Shown here: positions 60,214 through 64,000 of the stretch, piece after piece
Layout: each line of letters starts with the position of its first letter
Position numbering within the stretch: position 1 is the stretch's first letter
From: Planococcus citri
Taxonomy: Eukaryota > Arthropoda > Insecta > Hemiptera > Pseudococcidae
Direction: 5' to 3'
Assembly (NCBI RefSeq): GCF_950023065.1
Contig: NC_088680.1
Location: forward strand, 27,330,559-27,394,558
Length of the DNA stretch: 64,000 nt
Translations under genes and position numbers: made by a program
Notes under the pieces: generated by a model
What the model saw: the letters and a program-made list of their open reading frames with translations, nothing else
Database searches by the model: none
What the model was told of the DNA's origin: nothing

Positions 60214-60429
60214 TACCGCAGACGTACGACGACGTACGCTTGTACGCTTATTTCTGAGGAAATATTTATATGGAAACTTACGAGTACGACGACGACGACG
60301 ATGGTGTGTTTTAATAAGCATAACGTAATTACGGAATATCAGAAAGGTCGGACCTACTTTCAACAGACTCCGGAGTGTTACGTCGTTGTGATCGTCGTGT
60401 AGTACTTGTGGTGTCGAGGAACCATCGAC

Positions 60430-61120
60430 ATCGTCTGAGTATCGATATTTTCAATAAATTTCGAATTATTTGTCCCGTGGGAGATGATTTTGTTGCCACG
60501 AAGGTCAGGGGCAAGATCATCAGCTTTTTCCTAGTGGTCAAATACATATAAGTTACATGCTCATTAAAGTCTGACATAGGTATCTAATTCATAAAATCAT
60601 AAATCATCTTGGACCGAGATTTAATGTTGAAGCATAATATAGGTAGGTACATCATGGATAAATTATTTACATGGGTATTTTTTATTTTGAAAAAATCGAC
60701 TGATCATGAGTGATTTTGTTGCCTTCATTCATCAATTACATACTTACCAATAATTTTTATTAAAGGTAGAGAGCCTGAACTTAAGAAAAAATTGATACCC
60801 TCAAGAAGAGAAAACAATGAAACCCCTGCACATTTTTACTTTTCACCTGCAAACTGAGCCATCAGCTGATCAAGTCCAATAGTCCAATCTCTCTCCTCCC
60901 CCTCCAAAAAGCACCATGGTATTTCAGTATAGATAGGTACACCTTTGGGGAAAAAATCTAATTAACAAGCAACTTACTGACTCATTGTTTTTGAATCATT
61001 TTTTAATAATATTATTTTTTTAATGAAATATTTTCTCTGATTCCTACAGAGTGCTTTTTAAAAATTATAGAAAATATTCTAATTTTAAGATTTGATTATT
61101 TAATGCATTATTTAGTTTCT
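60430..61120. other. No firm gene
   Basis: AT-rich sequence without coding signals, leading into a long pyrimidine tract before 61151. Confidence 0.35.
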
Positions 61121-61124
61121 TACT

Positions 61125-61157
61125 AATTTGTATTTTTTTCTTTTGTTACAGGTAAGT
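61125..61157 (+). promoter_or_regulatory. Recursive splice site candidate (3' site joined to 5' site)
   Basis: TATTTTTTTCTTTTGTTACAG is followed at once by GTAAGTG, so a near-ideal polypyrimidine tract and CAG acceptor abut a perfect donor with no exon between (junction 61151/61152). This is the layout of ratcheting sites known in long introns of flies and vertebrates. It implies a long plus-strand intron across this point. Confidence 0.5.
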
Positions 61158-61380
61158 GTCTGGAAAATAATTTCACTAGTGAATAAGAAACGACGTTCTT
61201 CGAAATTACTCGTATGTATTTTGCACCTACTTGTAGACTTAGCTTCTAATTTGCACACTAAAAACTAAAATATCTACTGGGGATGGAAAAATTTTACTGC
61301 ATGTCGTTTTTTTAGATTTTTTGAATTTTTGAAAATACTTATTATGAGTTTAATTTTCAATTTACTCTTGAATAGTTGCA

Positions 61381-61434
61381 AGGTGAGGGAATGGAAGGGC
61401 GGGGAAAGGAAAAGAAAGGAAAGGAATGATGGAG
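61381..61434. repeat. Purine-rich tract
   Basis: About 54 bp with almost only G and A on the plus strand (GGGAATGGAAGGGCGGGGAA, then AAAGGAAAGGAA). It could form a triplex or bind GAGA-type factors; no function is shown. Confidence 0.5.
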
Positions 61435-61439
61435 TTCTG

Positions 61440-62299
61440 CAAAAGAACGCAGATTAATAGATTTTTCTAAAAAAAAGCTATACCTACAGCTGCGTTAGGT
61501 GCAGTTGTAACAGAGTGAGTAGCTTAATTTGAAAAAAAAAATTATAAAAAATCAGTAAGTACAAAATAATTTACCTGAAATCACAATGAAAATGAAATGA
61601 ATAATCCCACCCAAGAAGCAAGATTAATTCTAGATCGTCATGAAAAAAAAATATTTTAAAACACAAAAAAATTCATTTGTTGTAATGAATAACTCCAAAA
61701 AATCAATTAGCTGCCTACAAATGGAATTTAACCCTGGAAGTCTGGAAACTCTTTTAAATCAAGAATTAGCAAGAAAAAAGTCATATTAAACTGGTTCTAA
61801 ATAAAATAAAAAAATAAAATAAATTCAAAATTACTATAGGAAAATATAAATATCTATTGAAAATTACTACAAAATAATTAATTTGAAATCTATAGTCGGG
61901 GAGCCCGCATAAGTATCTACATATTGCACCCACCCCCTCCCCCGTCGATCCTCCGGGACAACTTTTTTCTTAAAGGGGGAGTCCTAAGGAACATTTCTAG
62001 CCCTTGTACTAAAAAAAAAGTGGCCCTACTTACAAAATGGCGGCCATTTTGATTGACAGGTCAAATCGCAGATTTTGCGTTCCAACATAGGACTTGCACG
62101 AAATTTTTTAAACCGTACAAAAGTAGATTGAAAGATCAGGCAAAAATTCATCACCTGTCAAAATTTCAAGTGCTAAAGTGCGTTTTTCGATTTTTGGTGA
62201 ATTTTTGAAAATCAAATTTAGGCTAAAAATGAGGGGAAAAAATCAAAAGTTTACCAAATTTACCAAGAAAGCTTAAATTTGGGATATTCTCTATTTTCG
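61440..62299. other. Repeat-derived DNA, no gene
   Basis: AT-rich up to 61890, then a transposable-element-like segment with CCACCCCCTCCCCCGTCGATCC and AATGGCGGCCATTTTGATTG. I could not define ends. Confidence 0.35.
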
Positions 62300-63600
62300 A
62301 CATGGCAAATCGATTGGAAACTGTTTCAAACCTTTTTGAGCAGTTCTGGAGCCTCCAGCACTCTCTAAATTTGAAACAGTGAAATTTCACTGCTTAGCAG
62401 TCACGACATTTTGGCTTATTAAAAGCAGTAGTTTTTTTTACTGCAAAACAGTAAAAAATTTACTGAATTGATCAGTAAAAATGATTTTTACAGACCAATT
62501 CAGTAGATTTTTCCCTGTTTTGCAGTAAATAAACTACTGCTTTTAAGACGCCAAAATGTCGTGACTGCTAAGCAGTGAAATTTCACTGTTTCAAATTTAG
62601 AGAGCAGATTCTTGGAACTCGAAATTCCCATCCCAAATTTCATCAAAATGGAGTTGGATAGCCGAAATTTACTCTGCAAACTAATTTCAATACGCTACGA
62701 AGTCAACTGCAGGAGGATTTCAAGTCGTTTTGTAGCCTCTAGCGATTTTTTGAAAATTACAGGAGTCTCCAGTAGATTTTTGAAACTTGAAATTTCCTCA
62801 AAATTTCATCAAACGGAGATAGAAAGTCGAAATTCATTCTGCAAACTAATTTCAATACCCTACGAAGTCGACTACTGGTGTATTTCAAGTCGTTTTGGAG
62901 CCTCCAGCGACTTTTGGAAAGGTCGTATGGCGTTTTTTGGTAAATTGAAATTTCCACAAAGCAGCTGGAAGCTTCAAAACCATTTGAAACCACCATGTAG
63001 TCGACTTCATATCGTATTGAAATTAGTTTGCGAAGTAAATTTCAGCTTGCCATTGCCAACTCCATTTGGTAAAATGTTGCGGGAATTTCAAGTTTCAAAA
63101 ATCTACTGGAGGCTCCAGTAATTTTCAAAAAGTCGCTGGAGGCTCCAAAATGACTTGAACCCACCTGAAGTCGTATTCAGAGGGTGTTAAAATTGGAGTG
63201 TAGAGTAAATATCAGCTTTCCATCGCCATTTGATGAAATTTTGTGAAAATTTAAAGTTTCAGAAATCTTCTGGAGGCTCCAAAACGACTTGAAAACCAGC
63301 AGTCGACGTCGTAGCGTATTGAAATTAGTTTGCAGAATGAATTTTGACTTTCTATGTCCGTAAGTTTCAAAAATCTACAGGAGGCTCCAGTAATTTTCAA
63401 AAAATCGCTGGAGGCTCCAAAACGACTCGAAATCCCTCTGCAGTTGACTTCGTAGCGTATTGAAATTAGTTTGCAGAGTAAATTTCGGCTATCCAACTCC
63501 ATTTGATGAAATTTGTGGGAATTTCGAGTTCCAAAAATCTGCTGGAGGCTCCAGAACTGCTCAAAACGGTTTGAAACAGTTTCCAATCGTTTTGCCATGT
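62300..63600. mobile_element. 1.3-kb fold-back whose arms are tandem units
   Basis: The ends ACATGGCAAATCGATTGGAA (62300) and its near-complement finishing at 63600 are inverted. Inside, a unit of about 170-190 bp is repeated in plus orientation (62600-62990) and in minus orientation (63000-63560). The unit is TTTCATCAAA(A)TGGAGTTGG, GCAAACTAATTTCAATACGC, TACGAAGTC, then TTTTGGAGCCTCCAGCGA. ORFs of 79-169 codons on both strands are translations of this unit. The left arm is interrupted by the 244-bp MITE at 62361-62604. Confidence 0.75.
62361..62604. mobile_element. MITE with 55-bp perfect terminal inverted repeats
   Basis: The left end, starting CTCTCTAAATTTGAAACAG and running through GACATTTTGGC, is mirrored exactly at the right end. 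The centre holds a second set of ACTGCAAAACAGTAAA-type inverted blocks. The uninterrupted site exists in the opposite arm (near 63538-63552), so insertion caused a duplication of 2-4 bp (CA, GCA or AGCA, ambiguous because of the flanking bases). Confidence 0.85.
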
Positions 63601-63639
63601 TGGTCTCTTCCGTTTCCCACTGCGTGGTTTCAGAAATAT

Positions 63640-64000
63640 CTACATAATACAGATCACATGGTACCTCTTCGAGTGCACTCTCTTAGACGACGTTTCGTTC
63701 GGATCCACAACTAACCAGAACTTTTGAACGTTTTTTCGTTGTTGATTGCTGGACCAAGCATCTATTAAAAAGCACCACATAATTAGGTGGAAAAATTGAT
63801 CGAAATATCTCGATATCTCATTTAGTTCGATGCCAAAATACAGATATATCTCAGACGTCTCAATGTTCTCATCACTGTAGTTCGGATCAATGTCCCCCAA
63901 TCGATCGTCGGACTCGGCGATGATTGATGTGTCAAAGCTCGCAATTGAAATTACCATTCTGATCAGCAAGTGCTCGCGTGAAACCGCTCTCGCGAAGGTG
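63640..64000 (-). CDS. Uncharacterised protein, C-terminal part, cut by window edge
   Basis: The minus-strand frame is open from the right edge to TAG at 63640-63642, about 119 codons. It reads well as protein: TFARAVSREHLLIRMVISIA, then IIAESDDRLGDIDPNYSDEN, YLYFGIELNEISRYFDQFF, LIMWCFLIDAWSSNQQRK, KFWLVVDPNETSSKRVHSKR and a final YHVICIM. GC content is higher than in the surroundings. The start is outside the window, so the N-terminus is missing. No family is recognised; no clear membrane helix, although LIMWCFLI is hydrophobic. A donor inside the frame could end the exon earlier. The stop lies 40 bp from the end of the fold-back at 62300-63600, and no AATAAA was seen in that gap. Confidence 0.5.
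   Translation of the reverse strand, partial: TFARAVSREHLLIRMVISIASFDTSIIAESDDRLGDIDPNYSDENIETSEIYLYFGIELNEISRYFDQFFHLIMWCFLIDAWSSNQQRKNVQKFWLVVDPNETSSKRVHSKRYHVICIM

Noticed and set aside
62612..63121. 169-codon plus-strand ORF
   Set aside because: It is the translation of the tandem fold-back unit; the same peptide pieces (SRNLLCKLISIRYEV) recur within it and on the opposite strand at 63251-63598, so it is repeat-derived.

Overview
This is AT-rich, intron- and repeat-laden eukaryotic nuclear DNA, most likely from an insect. The short word TAGGTACCTAC and its variants recur in the non-repeat DNA, and splice signals, AATAAA signals, non-LTR retrotransposon fragments, hAT-like elements and many fold-back elements are present. 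There are no bacterial-style operons. I lean toward a hemipteran such as a scale insect or mealybug, on general impression only; Lepidoptera cannot be excluded from sequence alone.

Coding content is sparse. The clearest genes are: (i) a convergent pair of small paralogues at 1523-1912 (+) and 3195-3668 (-) that share the N-terminus MSQAKDR-[S/T]-[I/L]-FTIT-x-AH and a V-P-x-R-R-R-x-A-R motif, each followed by AATAAA; (ii) a four-exon plus-strand gene at 13992-15389, found by joining phase-compatible exons too short to appear as long ORFs, encoding about 139 residues of unknown function; (iii) a gene cut by the right edge, 63640-64000 (-). Weaker candidates are putative first coding exons that end on strong donor sites: 23487-23678 (-), 60131-60213 (-), 9885-9920 (-), 47257-47587 (+) and 51858-51878 (+). 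There are also small ORFs or terminal exons at 4731-5143 (-), 31592-31816 (-) and 34551-34842 (+). None matches a family I can name with confidence.

Most of the rest is intronic or intergenic DNA built from repeats. Between 6 and 9.5 kb lie small hairpins and a dispersed repeat. At 20.3-21.7 kb a non-autonomous hAT-like element carries a 5'-truncated LINE with an RNase H domain, followed by a degenerate tandem array at 21.9-22.9 kb. Long fold-back elements lie at 32.1-33.2 kb and 33.3-34.3 kb. A hAT-like element with a perfect 8-bp target duplication sits at 46.5-46.9 kb. An RTE-like LINE inserted into a tandem repeat lies at 53.55-54.67 kb. A fold-back made of tandem units, itself hit by a MITE, fills 62.3-63.6 kb. 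Several repeat modules recur 12 kb or more apart.

How the genes may relate: a zero-length 3'/5' splice junction of recursive-splicing type on the plus strand at 61151/61152 suggests that a long plus-strand intron crosses the right half, perhaps starting from exons in the 47-52 kb region. A similar but weaker junction on the minus strand at 16317/16316 lies 7 kb downstream of the candidate minus-strand first exon at 23.5 kb. These links are inference. I found no CRISPR array, tRNA or rRNA.
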